DNA of 64,000 nucleotides from Tipula vernalis (taxonomy: Eukaryota; Arthropoda; Insecta; Diptera; Tipulidae). This document shows, one piece after another, positions 43,373 through 54,574 of this stretch. Below the pieces are notes generated by a model, which did not search any database, was not told the origin of the DNA, and worked only from the letters and a program-made list of their open reading frames with translations. Position 1 is the first letter of the stretch. Each line of letters opens with the position of its first letter. The DNA is taken from positions 307,864,092-307,928,091 of the forward strand of contig OY282558.1 in assembly GCA_958295665.1 (NCBI GenBank). The letters are read 5' to 3'. The translations under genes and the position numbers were made by a program.

Positions 43373-44035
43373 CCTTGATCAACAAGTTCCCGGAATAACC
43401 ACCGTGTGGCGCTCCCATCGTTCCGATTTGAGTTCTGTTTTTTTGTTAAGTTGATACATCTGTTGTTGATATTCCCTCTAAATCTTAGCGTCATAGCTTG
43501 ACATTTGCAAAAGTTACGTAGTCAAGAGTACATCTGTCTCTGTGTGTGTTGGCGATTATTTACAATTTTAGAAATTATTTACAATTTTAGACATGATTTG
43601 CGAGGCTGAATCCGATCCCATATTCATCAAAAGGATCATTACTGGAGACGAGACGTGGGTTTATGAGTGCGACACGCAATCCAGACATCAGGCAAGCGAA
43701 TGGCGTTCACCAAAAAAAAAACACGTCGTTTTCAGTCAAAAAAGAAGGCAATGCTCACGGTTTTCATGCATTACAACGGTGTAGTGCATCATGAATTTTT
43801 GCCAGAAGGCCAGACCGTAAACAAAGAGTATTATTTGGGCGTTTGCGTGAAGCAATTCGCCGAAAGAGACCAGAATTGTGAGCAGAAAACTCGTGGATTT
43901 TGCACCATGATAACGCACCATCGCACAGTGCCATCATTATTCGTAATTTTTTGACAAAAAATGCAACAAATACCATCCAACAGCCACCGAATTCACCTGA
44001 TTTGGCTCCCTGTGACTTCTTTCTGTTCAATCGAG
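43373..44035 (+). pseudogene. mariner transposase relic
   Basis: 43593-44035 encodes the C-terminal two-thirds of a mariner catalytic domain in two or three frames: IKRIITGDETWVYE (first D), MLTVFMHYNGVVHHEFLPEG, a HHDNAPSH-type block (second D) near 43903-43925, and PPNSPDLAPCDFFLF (third D, 34 residues on). The N-terminal helix-turn-helix is missing; a direct repeat of ATTATTTACAATTTTAGA near 43555-43590 marks a deletion join. Sequence at 43373-43500 (TTGATCAACAAGTTCCCGG) probably represents the 5' end. Inactive. Confidence 0.85.
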
Positions 44036-44039
44036 TTAC

Positions 44040-45150
44040 TAAAATAATAAAAAAATAATAAATGTTGGGTGTTTACATATGTATGACTGTATAGATGTAA
44101 ATATACTCTCTTGCTGTTTCTATTTACATTTATATGCATCGCAATTTCAAATCATAGGGTGTCTCTTCATATTTTAAATTTATTTATCATATTATCCTGT
44201 GGTGTTATATCATATTAAATTAATTCAAGTTGATTTATCTTCTTCTCTGTTTATTCTATCTTGTTGTGTGTGGTATGTAAATATAACGATTCTAGATATA
44301 GAAAAATATTGGGAAAAATACAACTATAATAATACCCACAAAAAAGTCTCTCTGTTTTTGTTGTTGTTGCTTAACTATTACATAACAAAAACCAATAATA
44401 AATAGTACATTTCCCTAATAGGATCCGCGTAAAGAGCGAACGAGGCGGCCCGTACAAACATTTCGTTGGCTTTGTCATGTATCAATTTTCAAAAATGTAT
44501 TTGTGTTTATTATACTTTGTACATAACATAAAACCCAAGAACCGAAACCCACAAAAATGTTTATACGTATGTATGTATGTATAAACACCTTTGTTTGGCT
44601 TGCAAGAACGCATTCTATTATGCGTAAATATAAAATCGAATATGAAATTAACTACGACGTATGTTAATTTTCGTTAAAAACTATTTTAATACGATCCAAT
44701 TATTAGGTTTTAGTAATAAAATCCATGTACAATCACACACACGTTAAAAACATGCACCCAATAGAAATCAATAATTTTGATTTCTTTATCTATAAATATA
44801 AAACATTGCCTGATAAATGCATCCCGGTGGATTGCATTTTCCAAAATTACACTTTAAATTATTTCACTTCCACTTTAATTATTATTTCACTAAAAACTGA
44901 ATTAAATAGAATTAAAATTAAAATTATAATTATAATTAAACTTTATATACTACACGTATGTATATAGAGTATAATACATACATAACACTACATAAACTAC
45001 ATAAATAAAACCAAATAAAAAATAAAAATAAATTAAATTTTTGAAGAGGATAGAAAAAGCACGTCTATCCTCTTTGACGAACATTCGCTTCCGTAACCCC
45101 AAAAACTATTGTATAATTTTTCATAACTACAAAAATGCATTACAGCAACA
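44040..45150. other. AT-rich non-coding stretch
   Basis: No supported gene. It may contain the 3' flank of the THAP gene. Confidence 0.4.
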
Positions 45151-45153
45151 ATT

Positions 45154-45159
45154 TTTATT
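45154..45159 (-). terminator. Candidate poly(A) signal of the THAP gene
   Basis: AATAAA on the minus strand about 215 nt past the THAP stop codon. Position only; the AT-rich context makes chance occurrences common. Confidence 0.35.
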
Positions 45160-45372
45160 AAAATAAATAAAAATGTGGCCACCCACTTCTGTGCAGATTT
45201 GAAAGAAGAACCTGTTACCAATATGAACCAGAATTGAAAGCAAAACCATTTACAGATGCAACATTTTACCTTCCACCGCCGTTTTTTTTTTGATAATTAC
45301 ATTTAGGCTACCGCGGGATCCTGGGGAAATAATGTCTTCATCCTCTCATCCTGGGCCTTGGCTCTCAACCGG

Positions 45373-48299
45373 TTATATTTCCAGAAGAGCATCTTTTTTG
45401 CTTCTGCGGGTTTTATCAAGGTCTTGCTTGCATTTAATTATTGCTCGCTTGGTTGTTCTTGGTGTGTAGTTGGCAGCTAAATTTATGTCACCAGAGTAAC
45501 GAAATTTTCTACGGGTAACGTTACCACTTGAATAAGGTTCTCCTGGTGAAGTATTCTCATTTCTAAGTCTTTTGGTTGCTGGCGTCGAAGGCATTCCTGA
45601 TATTGGAGACAATTGGGTAGTTTTTGAAAACATTTCTGATATTGAAGGCAATGCGGTGTAATTAGTTGGTTCTGCACCAGAAGAGGATTGCGCCTCATCT
45701 GTTTTGTCGGTATCCATTACGTTTTGGATTTCTTGAAGAACAGGTGAATTAGAATTTGATTCTAATTCAATTATAGCCCTGCGAATAAAAAAAACATTTA
45801 AATTTTACTATTACTTATAACATAAAAAAATTAGGCACTTACCACCTTTCACTGTCCACTAAAAATTTGGAAGGTACTGCATCTCTTCTTAGTCGATTGC
45901 TTCTGGCTACAAAATACTTTTCGTCGAAATGTAAATAGCATAGTCTAAATGCTTTGGTTACAGCGGAAGCTCTCATATTTGGAATGATTTGAAGCCATTT
46001 ATCTCTAAATTCCGGTATCATTGGTAATCTGTGGAGTCAAAATTAATTATTTAACAATTTCTAAAATCATTTGACGAGTTCAGGCATTGCCCAAAACCAA
46101 CATAAATGTGTAAACAAGCCCGAATTTTTCAATTAGCACAGATAACACCATAAAATCATGGTGCTAGTAAAAAGATACAAGGGCAATTTAACGAAAAATA
46201 AATTGTTTTGATTATTTTCATTTGTATTTATCTATTTATATAAAGTGTAGCGTATTTTTGATTGTCTACTTCGTGAAAATTAACCATTTTCAAAAGTTTT
46301 CAATATCCGATTCGGTACCAGTAATACAATCAATGAGGCCAATCAAATTTTTTATGTATTAAAATATTCGGCTTTGTATATACCCTTTTGTTGGTTTTGC
46401 CAAAAGTTTGCCTTAGCGTAACTTTCATATGCGGATACCAACAAATATTAAGCTTACTAGAATTATTGATGTTTAGAGTAAAATATAGCAAAAATATGAA
46501 GTAAAATTCTGTTATTTTTCATTTATTACTATTCAAAGTACAGTAGGTTCCATTTAAAACGACTACGGATATAACGACATTCCGGATAAAACGACGGAAT
46601 TTCTTCGGTCTCTGGGTGGTCGTTATAGGCGAAATCTACTGTATTATAGTATTAGTAGATTTTATTCATGCTTACAGAATTTCTTTCAACGCCTCCTAGA
46701 AATTTACACAGTGTCAAATTGGAAGCAATTGCAATAGCGGATCTAACTAATTTGCTTGGTATTGCAATACTACGGTTAAAGGCGATGCCCCATGAACAAA
46801 CGGCAATTCGACATTCTAAACCGTCAAACCCAGTTTTTCACCAAATTGTTTAATTTGCAAAATCAAAATTAATAAAAAATAGTTCCAACCTGTAAAGTAC
46901 CACCTAACTCTTAGAAAATTTTATTAAAATTGATTTAATTTCATTCAAAAAAACGCAATTTAAGTTTTGACGGACGGATTTTAGTTTGACGGCCGGCATA
47001 ATATAAAATTACTATTTTTTGAATGAAACCAAATCAATTTTAATAAAATTTTCTAAGAATAAGGTAGTACTTATAGTGTTTAACCCAATTTAAATAATTT
47101 CGATTTTACAATTTTGTTAAAAATTGGATTTGACGGTTAGAAATGCCAGTAGTCGTTTGTGCATGGGGCAATGCCTTAATATACATTTGTATTGGTTTTG
47201 ATTTTGCTCATGCATAAAAAGCTAACCGACAATTGAAACCGTCAAATCCAATTTTTGACAAAATTATTTCTTTTGAAATATCAAAATTACTAAAAAATGT
47301 TTGAAATCTTGGGAGTTCTTTGGTACCAAAAAAACATTCATATACAAAAATGGGTTACATCTGTTTTGTGTGTACTTTGAGACAACATTATTGATTTTTT
47401 TTCGATGTAAATCAAGTTTAAGAAATTGAGATTTTTTGGTAAATTTTTCCACCACGTTCTTTCCCAGAAACTTAACACGAACAAAGATAAATGTCAATGG
47501 GTGGGTCCTACTTTTGAGATATTATAAAATGTAGAATAGCCTCATTTGTAGATTCTATATGTGCTGGATATACAACCTATATTTTATGTTCATAATTTTT
47601 GGTTGACACCTTATTGAAAATTTATTTCCTCTGAAAAAGGAAAATTCCTACCAAATGCAAAACTGAAATAAAATAAAAATCTACTGAAATTTAGGCAACA
47701 ATTTTTGGCCTCACTAAAATAGTGAGACTACTTATATTTTCAGCACATGAGATGAGTGATGCCTACGTTTTTTTTAGTGAGGCCCCAAAGCTCTAGATAC
47801 ACCCAATAAAATGCCATAAGCAACAATAACAACAACAACAAATGAGACACCAGTTTCATAATTTGCCACCCCAAAATTACAGAATTATTTATATTTTCTA
47901 AGATTTTATAGTCACAAAAGTTTATAGTTTTCGTTTTATACCTATGTATATTGTTTTTAACAAGGCAAACAAAATTTCTCTTCACAACTAACCTCAAATT
48001 AAAAGAAATATTTTACCGTCCGTAAAATATACATATTGAGTTTTTTTTTTTAATGAAATTAAATCAATTTTGATAAAGTTTTCTAAGAATAAGGTGGTAT
48101 TTATGGATTTAAACCATTTTTTTAATAATTTTCTTATTGCAAAGTGAAACAATTGTCAAAAATTGAATTTGGCGGGGCTTCGCCTTATAACACTGTTCGC
48201 TTTGGTTTAAATGTTAATTTAGGTTTTAAAGTACAAATAATATTTTACTTACTTATGTAAACCAGTTTGAGCAGAGCAATTGAAGCACGATCGGAGCAT
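45373..48299 (-). CDS. THAP-domain protein, three exons
   Basis: Exon 1 48299-48253, exon 2 46028-45843 and exon 3 45778-45373 join in frame to 639 nt, 212 aa. All junctions are canonical: donors GTAAGT and GTAAGT, acceptors CTCCACAG and TTATTCGCAG. The spliced N-terminus is a complete C2CH THAP DNA-binding finger: MLRSCFNCS, then W in RDKWLQII, 37 residues between the second and third ligand, LCYLHF, and the terminal AVPSKF. The remainder is Ser/Thr/Pro-rich with a basic segment (TPRTTKRAIIKCKQDLDK) near the end. It is likely a nuclear sequence-specific DNA-binding protein; its target is unknown. Intron 1 is about 2.2 kb and full of miniature elements; intron 2 is 64 nt. A six-base homopolymer near the end (45394-45399) may hide a longer C-terminus (see findings). 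Confidence 0.82.
46541..46641. repeat. 101-bp TA-flanked miniature element
   Basis: Starts CAGTAGGTTCC and ends GAAATCTACTG; AACGAC near one end pairs with GTCGTT near the other. TA dinucleotides flank both sides (46539-46540 and 46642-46643). CAGTAG termini with TA duplication are characteristic of pogo/Tc1-like miniature elements. Lies in intron 1 of the THAP gene. Confidence 0.75.
46780..47175. repeat. 396-bp foldback element flanked by TTAA
   Basis: AGGCGATGCCCCATGAACAA on the left pairs with TTGTGCATGGGGCAATGCC on the right. The long inner arms (AAAATTTTATTAAAATTGAT and its complement) also pair. TTAA flanks both sides (46776-46779 and 47176-47179), compatible with a piggyBac-type transposase. 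In intron 1 of the THAP gene. Confidence 0.75.
47221..48190. repeat. Diverged relative of the TTAA foldback
   Basis: AAACCGTCAAATCCAATTTT at the left and a TTTTCTAAGAATAAGGTGGT / AAAATTGAATTTGGCGGGGC block at the right match the two ends of 46780-47175. The middle is unrelated. It looks like an older, longer member or one with an insertion. Boundaries are approximate. Confidence 0.45.
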
Positions 48300-48663
48300 T
48301 TTTAATATAAAAAAACTTGATTTGATGCTGCTTTGGCAATGCCACCAAAAATACCCTAGTTTTTGAATTAAACTTTTTTATTTAATGTTTAATTAAATCA
48401 CAAAAACACTTAACACGCTTACACGAATCACTATAAAAACAATTAGTTTTGAAAAAAAATATTTTTAATTTACAAAATCACGAAAAGAAAAAACACTAAC
48501 TAAATTTAGACGCTTTGGAAATTCCTATTTCATAACAATATGGCGCTTTGGCATTTAATAGAAAACAACAACTACAAAATGTTTCGTTAAAACTACTGGC
48601 GCGACGCCTGACGAGAGAACCCCAAATATTTTTTTAACGAAAATATGTGAACAAGCAACTTTA

Positions 48664-48960
48664 CTATGGAAAGATAACCTCATTTCCCTTATAGTTATTA
48701 CAATTTATTTGGATTTCCCTTATTTTTGATTTAAGTATGACGGTACCTATTACATTTAATTCATCACCATTATACGTTACCAGTTTTGATACACTTTCTT
48801 TTAATTGACAATTATGGCATTTGATTATATCAAAACTAATTACGTTACATTCTGCTCCCATATCTATCTTGAATGATATTAATTTATCTAAATCTAATAA
48901 ACCCAATCAATCTCCGATTTTTGGCATAATTGTCAAATAAGAGTCCTCATTGGGTTTCTC
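48664..48960 (-). pseudogene. Retroelement protease fragment
   Basis: The minus-strand frame LLDLDKLISFKIDMGAECNV carries the D-x-GA core of a retropepsin with M in place of the usual T. About 80 codons follow to a stop, ending in a flap-like region. Flanking gag and RT are absent. It lies next to the left LTR of element F and may belong to the element that F inserted into. Confidence 0.55.
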
Positions 48961-48984
48961 TATTCTATTGTTAAAATATTATTA

Positions 48985-49611
48985 TATAACAGTGGGTATT
49001 GGCCGATAAGGTGTAATACGTTCCTTTTTTTTTTTTATTAATAAAATAAACTCAACAACTTTTTTTTTATTTAATTTTTTTTTTTATTACATTACAAACA
49101 TGTCAGACTTCCTCTTCTTTTTTTTCTTTTTTTTCTTTTTCTAACACACGACTCTCGCTATTCACTGTCAAACGCTATTAGATGTCAAATCAAAAATTCA
49201 TTTTCTTTACACATAAGAAATAAATTTAAACAAAAAATGTCATTAACCAATACAAATGATTGGTTTTCTTATTTATGTAACCTTATTACAGTTATTTTTC
49301 CAAGCATCAACGATTTTACAGAAAAAAGATGAAACTCGACATCTGCAAAAAAAGCAGACGAGGTTTTTTGGGTTTGTTTCTCGGGTTTCAATTGACTTTT
49401 TTAAGCAGATGATTGTTTTTTCTCTTTTTGTCTTTGTACTTTTTCCTATGTTGTATTTCAATTTTTTTGCAGACGTCGATTATCGTTGAATGTAAATCAG
49501 TCTTTATCCGAATGTATCGGTTTATACGATAGATGGCATTGATAATCTCCATATAATAATTCAAACTACGTTAAAATACGTTAATCTTAAATAATATTGG
49601 TTATAACCTCC
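48985..49611 (-). repeat. Element F 3' LTR (long form)
   Basis: Plus-strand TATAACAGTGGGTATTGGCC to AATATTGGTTATAA. It carries about 330 bp (roughly 49165-49500) absent from the other copy. Confidence 0.72.
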
Positions 49612-49850
49612 CCCTCTGAATTCAAAATTCGTCCCGAATTAAATTCAGAAACAATTAAAAGTTGCTTTATAAATTATAAATAACAAGATATTAAGGAATG
49701 TGGTGGCAACCACATATCAAAACGGAACAAACACATAAGTCCAATGTGTTTTTTTTTTTTTTATACATTAAATGATTTTAAAATAATAAACAAAATTAAT
49801 ATGAATTCACATACTCGTACAAATATAATGCATTTTGAGCTTTTGTTTTG

Positions 49851-51988
49851 TTATATCATAGTATTACGATATCGTAAAGGCTTTCTAATTATTCGATTGC
49901 TACGGGAGCTTGTGGTGGTAGTTGGCATGGTTGAAGCATCACTTTCGTCGCTCTCACCCAATACATCCCTAATGTTTGTCACTTCGTGATTCAATTTCGT
50001 AAAACTTTCAAACTCTTCGTTATCCGTTAAATTAAATTGAAGGGTTTCATCCGTTACATGGGAACCTTCTATCAACGGCGTAGAACTACAACTTCCATTT
50101 GTAGAGGTCTCAGTGATTTCGTTGATAGCAGTATCTCCTGTTCTCAGGTGAGAAGTGGGAGGGCGACCTCGCTTTCGAATAGGATGGCGAATCGGATTAT
50201 GAGAATCACCTACATACGGAGTAAGGTGAGAGACATGGTAGGTACCTACATAATCATTATTAACTGTTTCAATCTCACATGAGGTAGACGATTTGAATGA
50301 GCGAACTCTATATGGGCCATCACGCTTAGGAACAAATTTAGCAGTTACACCCTTTTGGCTATCATTAAGTAATTGTGTCTTTACCAGGACCAAATCTCCA
50401 GTTTTTAGTTTATGAGATCGATATTCCATCCATTCTGACGAATTTCGTGTGTTTCTCGAGCACTTTTTATAACGTTGTCCATTTGCAATAAAAACGGACT
50501 ATTTTGTGGTATGAAATTGTCATCTCAAATAATGGGCCGGGTGTCATGCAACACATCCGAAATGTTTCTTAGTTCTCGAGTAAAGGTCAGGTATGCGGGA
50601 GTATATCCGACAGATTCCGAGATTGTTGAATTTAATGAAAACCGTATTGCTGGAAGAAAATTGGGCCAGGATCCATGGTTGTCTTGAACTAAGATAGCTA
50701 ATTTTGTTTTTATATCACGATTTCGCTGCTCGACAGGATTTGCTTGAGGATGATATTTTGGAGTAAGGTTTCGGTGTATACCAAAGAAATCTGAAACTTG
50801 TTGTATCACTTGACTGACAAACTGAGTTCCGTTATCTGAAATTAATCTGCGAGGCACTCCGAATCGTAAAAACCATTCATTTATCAGAACTTTTGCAACA
50901 CTCTCAGCATTCGCATTCTTCAAAGGGAAAAGTTCGGTCCATTTAGTTGCAATATCTTCTATCACTAAAATATGTTTATACCCTTCGGTGGATTCGACTA
51001 ATGGACCAAATAAATCTATGGCCAAAACTTCAGAACGCTGCGCCATAACCGGTGTTTTCAATAATCCTGCTGGTTTAAGATTGGTAATTTTATAACGTTG
51101 ACATTCTGGACATGCTTTTACAAATTCGGTGATAGATCTCCTCATACCTAACCAGTAGTATTTGGAGGATATCTTTTTAAATGTTGGTTCAATACCTATA
51201 TGTCCAGCAGTTAAATCACTATGACAAGATTTCAAAATCTCCAATTGCGATTGAGTGGGGATAACCAATTGAGGTTCATCTGAATCTGAATCCGGATTAT
51301 AGCGATACAATACGCCCACTTCTACCATGTAGCCTCTATCGATCCAGTTAGTTAACTTAGGGTCTTCAGGTGTTTCGAAACTTGTAATAATTTTATTGAG
51401 AGCTTCGTCTTCAAGTTGAGATTGACGAATCACTCTAGAACCTTTTTGTGGGACATCAATTCGAATTGAGCATATGCCACATGTGGAATTATCCTCGCAT
51501 AAGGGCCGAGATAGCATATCAGCTACCACATTCGCTTTACCAGGCGTATATGTTATTTTGATATTATGAGATTGGATTAATAGGACCCATCGAGTGAGAC
51601 GTCCTGAAGGACTTCGTAGGGACATAAGCCACTTAAGAGCCTGGTGGTCCGTACTCACTTCAACTTCTGAACCATCAATATATCCTCTAAATTTTTTTAG
51701 TGCCCATATAACTGCTAACGCTTCCCTTTCGGTGGTATTATAATTACGTTCCGCCGAGGAGAGTAAACGGCTTGCATACTCGATTGGTCTCTCATCTGGG
51801 CCTACACCTTGGAGGAGAACGGCACCCAGAGCGTAATTCGAAGCGTCTGTGCGAAGTATAAATGGTTGTGTTTCATAAATCTGTTTTAAAATCGGAGCAG
51901 TTACTAAAAGATCTTTAAGTGTTTGAAACGCAATACTATGTTGGTCTGTCCATTTCCATTTGGATGCCTTTCGAGTTAACCCGCTCAA
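49851..51988 (-). pseudogene. Element F RNase H and integrase
   Basis: 51988-50525 is open: RNase H (ILRTDASNYALGAVLLQG, NYNTTEREALAVIWALK, STDHQALKWL), integrase finger (HIGIEPTFKKISSKYYW to CPECQRYK), then all three catalytic acids (EVLAIDLFGPL, RRLISDNGTQF, YHPQANPVEQRNRDIK). A frameshift near 50520 leads into the tail (50429-49851) with a GPYRV fold, TYHVSHLTPY and the end SNRIIRKPLRYRNTMI. Close to functional. Confidence 0.87.
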
Positions 51989-52055
51989 TGGTCTACAAAT
52001 ATTGGCGAAATTTGGGACGAATTTACGATACCAACTACACGTCTGGAGAAAACTC

Positions 52056-53951
52056 TTAAGGTGGCGGATATTCTTTGGTAGGGGGCATATTCTTAATTGC
52101 GCTGACTTTTCCTGGGTTGACTTTGATACCTGTGGTAGTTATTAGTTGTCCCAAATATTTAACTTCATTTTTAAAAAAACAACACTTATCTCGATTGGCA
52201 ACCAAATTATACTGTTTTAAATGCTCGAAAACGCGTTTCAAATCATTATAGTGTTGTTCAAAGGTTTTCGATAAAACAATTATATCGTCTAGATACGCCA
52301 GAATTGTGATATCAGGTAACCCCGATTTGAATCGATTTATTAGCCTCTGAAAGGTTGCAGGTGCGTTTTTTAAGCCAAAAGGCATTCTTTTAAAACGATA
52401 TAGGCCAAATAAGGTAACAAATGCAGTTTTGTCACGATCAGCTTCAGCAACAGGCACCTGCCAATAACCGGATTTCAAATCAATGGTGGACATATATACA
52501 GTTTCTTTAGCTAATTGTAAAAGGTCATCAATTTGAGGCATAGGGTATTTGTCAGCCACTGTGATCGCGTTTAACTTTCTATAGTCAATACATACTCGAA
52601 ACGACTTATCTGGTTGAGGTACTAGCACAACCGGAGCCGCCCAAGGTGACTCACATTCCAGCACGACACCATCTTGTAGCATCTTATCTATTTCGGTTTT
52701 CAGAATATTTTCCTTTTCGCTGTTCAATCTATATGGAGGAACTGCAATTGGAGTACAATTAGGATTATCTAAAACAATACGATGTTCGGTGAACGAAGTA
52801 GGTTCTCCCCCTAGCGTGAAAATCGCCGAATGTTCATTAAGCAAACTATTTACTTTAATTTTTTCATCAACAGATAATTGTAATCCTTCATTGCCTAAAA
52901 GCATTTGTAATGAAAAAACATCGACCAATTTTCGAGGAGGATCATGTTCATAAATCATTTCGAACCAATTTTTCGAGTCGGCAAATTTCCATTTTGAATT
53001 GGAAAAATCTAAGACTAATTGGGCTGCTGTTATGAAATCTATACCAAGTAAGGTATGTTGAACGTTAGCTTCAGGGAATGCAATAAAAGTGGTTGGTATT
53101 AGTTTATTTTTTAACATGACGTCAACCTTAAACACAAGCGATACCAAAGTTTTCTCAGAGCCATCGGCTAATATAATTGGCAAATTAATGGTATCAAATT
53201 CCAAATAATGTTTTTGAAGAATTATTGACAATTTCTCGCTGGCAATGCATGACTTTGCCGCGGTATCTATCAATGCCGATCCTGTTTCATTAAGTGTTTG
53301 AATAATAACAAGAGGACGGGGATGGGGTTGAATAGTTGACGATAACGAAGCAAACGAAAATGACTTTAGTGCAGATGCAATTATGTCGTCATCACCATTT
53401 TCAGTTATTTGACGGTTCGAATGATCTAAATTAGTTGAACATATCGACGTGGATGGTTTGTTAGACTTACATTTGGGACAATTGCTTTTAATTACACCGG
53501 GCTCATTACAACCGTAACACTTTATAATGGGTTTTATTTCGTTTTTATTATCCACAGAATTCAATTTTTTTTTCGTTGGATTCGAATTATTATGAGAGTT
53601 GGATACCTGAACTTTTCCCCGTTTAGTGCATTCATCAATTTCATGACCTCTGAGACGACAGTACCGGCAATATTTATTCGATTTATTTCTATCGACATCA
53701 CGATCTTTCTTTATATGATTTTCCGAAAATAATGCTTCGACATGCCGTGCCTTTGTGATCAAATCACTAAATGTCTCAATATCACCTCGACCTATTTTAG
53801 AACGTAATTTAAGAGATAACAATCCGTAAATCATATCGAGCTGAACGGATTCACTCAATTGACCTCTCGAGAGTTTCGAAAATAATGCTTGCTTCTGACA
53901 TACAAATATATCTGTCTTTGTTTCACCTTGAGACGTAGCAAAAATTTCCAT
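52056..53951 (-). pseudogene. Element F gag end, protease and RT (631 aa)
   Basis: One open frame covers the gag C-terminus with knuckles CRYCRLRGHEIDEC and CYGCNEPGVIKSNC, a protease with the active site ALIDTAAKSCIA (DTA form), and a full RT (FRVCIDYRKLNAIT, STIDLKSGYWQVPV and the box ILAYLDDIIVLS). It ends by a one-base shift in an AAA run near 52068, after which the RNase H frame at 51988 takes over. All visible catalytic residues are intact, so only indels prevent a continuous polyprotein. Confidence 0.87.
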
Positions 53952-54574
53952 ATATGTATATCTGGTGTGCCTGTTTAACTATTTCATAATTAGATTTCAA
54001 AAACTCAATTGCCTCTCAAAACTAGTTACCGTATCCTTAATACCTTGCCACCAAATACCCGCATCTCCAGTTAATAAAAGAGGGAAACTTTTCAATGCCA
54101 CGTCGTCTTTGATATTTTCGGTGTCTTTAAAAACGAGAACCGTGTTTACAAAATGTTCTAAATCTTTTCTATCCCCGTTAAAACGCATTGTACACTTTGA
54201 AAAACTCATCCCCGTTGTATGAGGTGGTGTCATTTGATGACCCAATGAGTCACGAAACGTATTTAGTATTTCAGTCAACTGCTCTGAACTAATTATTTTT
54301 AATTGAATATTTAGATTTTTACCTTTTAATTGATATTGCTGTAAATTGTTATATTCCGGAACTACTTTCTGTTGTGGAATGTGTGTTGCTTGCCTGTCTT
54401 GTCTGATGGCTTTGTAATAAATTTAACCTTCTTTGTATCTGTATCTTGATGCGATTCCTGATGGTTACCGTTGATGGATATAATTTTATTATTTATCTTC
54501 TTTGTTGCTGATCTGGTTACACGTTTTTGTGGATTTTGGTCTGGTTTCTTACTATTCCCGGTTAACCTGTTCAT
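53952..54574 (-). pseudogene. Element F gag N-terminal part
   Basis: The start MNRLTGNSKKPDQNPQKRVT is strongly basic. A frame change near 54365 leads to MTEILNTFRDSLGHQ and a capsid-like segment with GDAGIWWQGIKD (54278-53997). In-frame stops at about 53960-53996 separate it from the next part at 53951, which is in the same frame. Confidence 0.72.

Noticed and set aside
44725..44967. 80-aa plus-strand frame
   Set aside because: Composition follows AT content (Ile, Lys, Asn, Tyr) without any recognisable motif.
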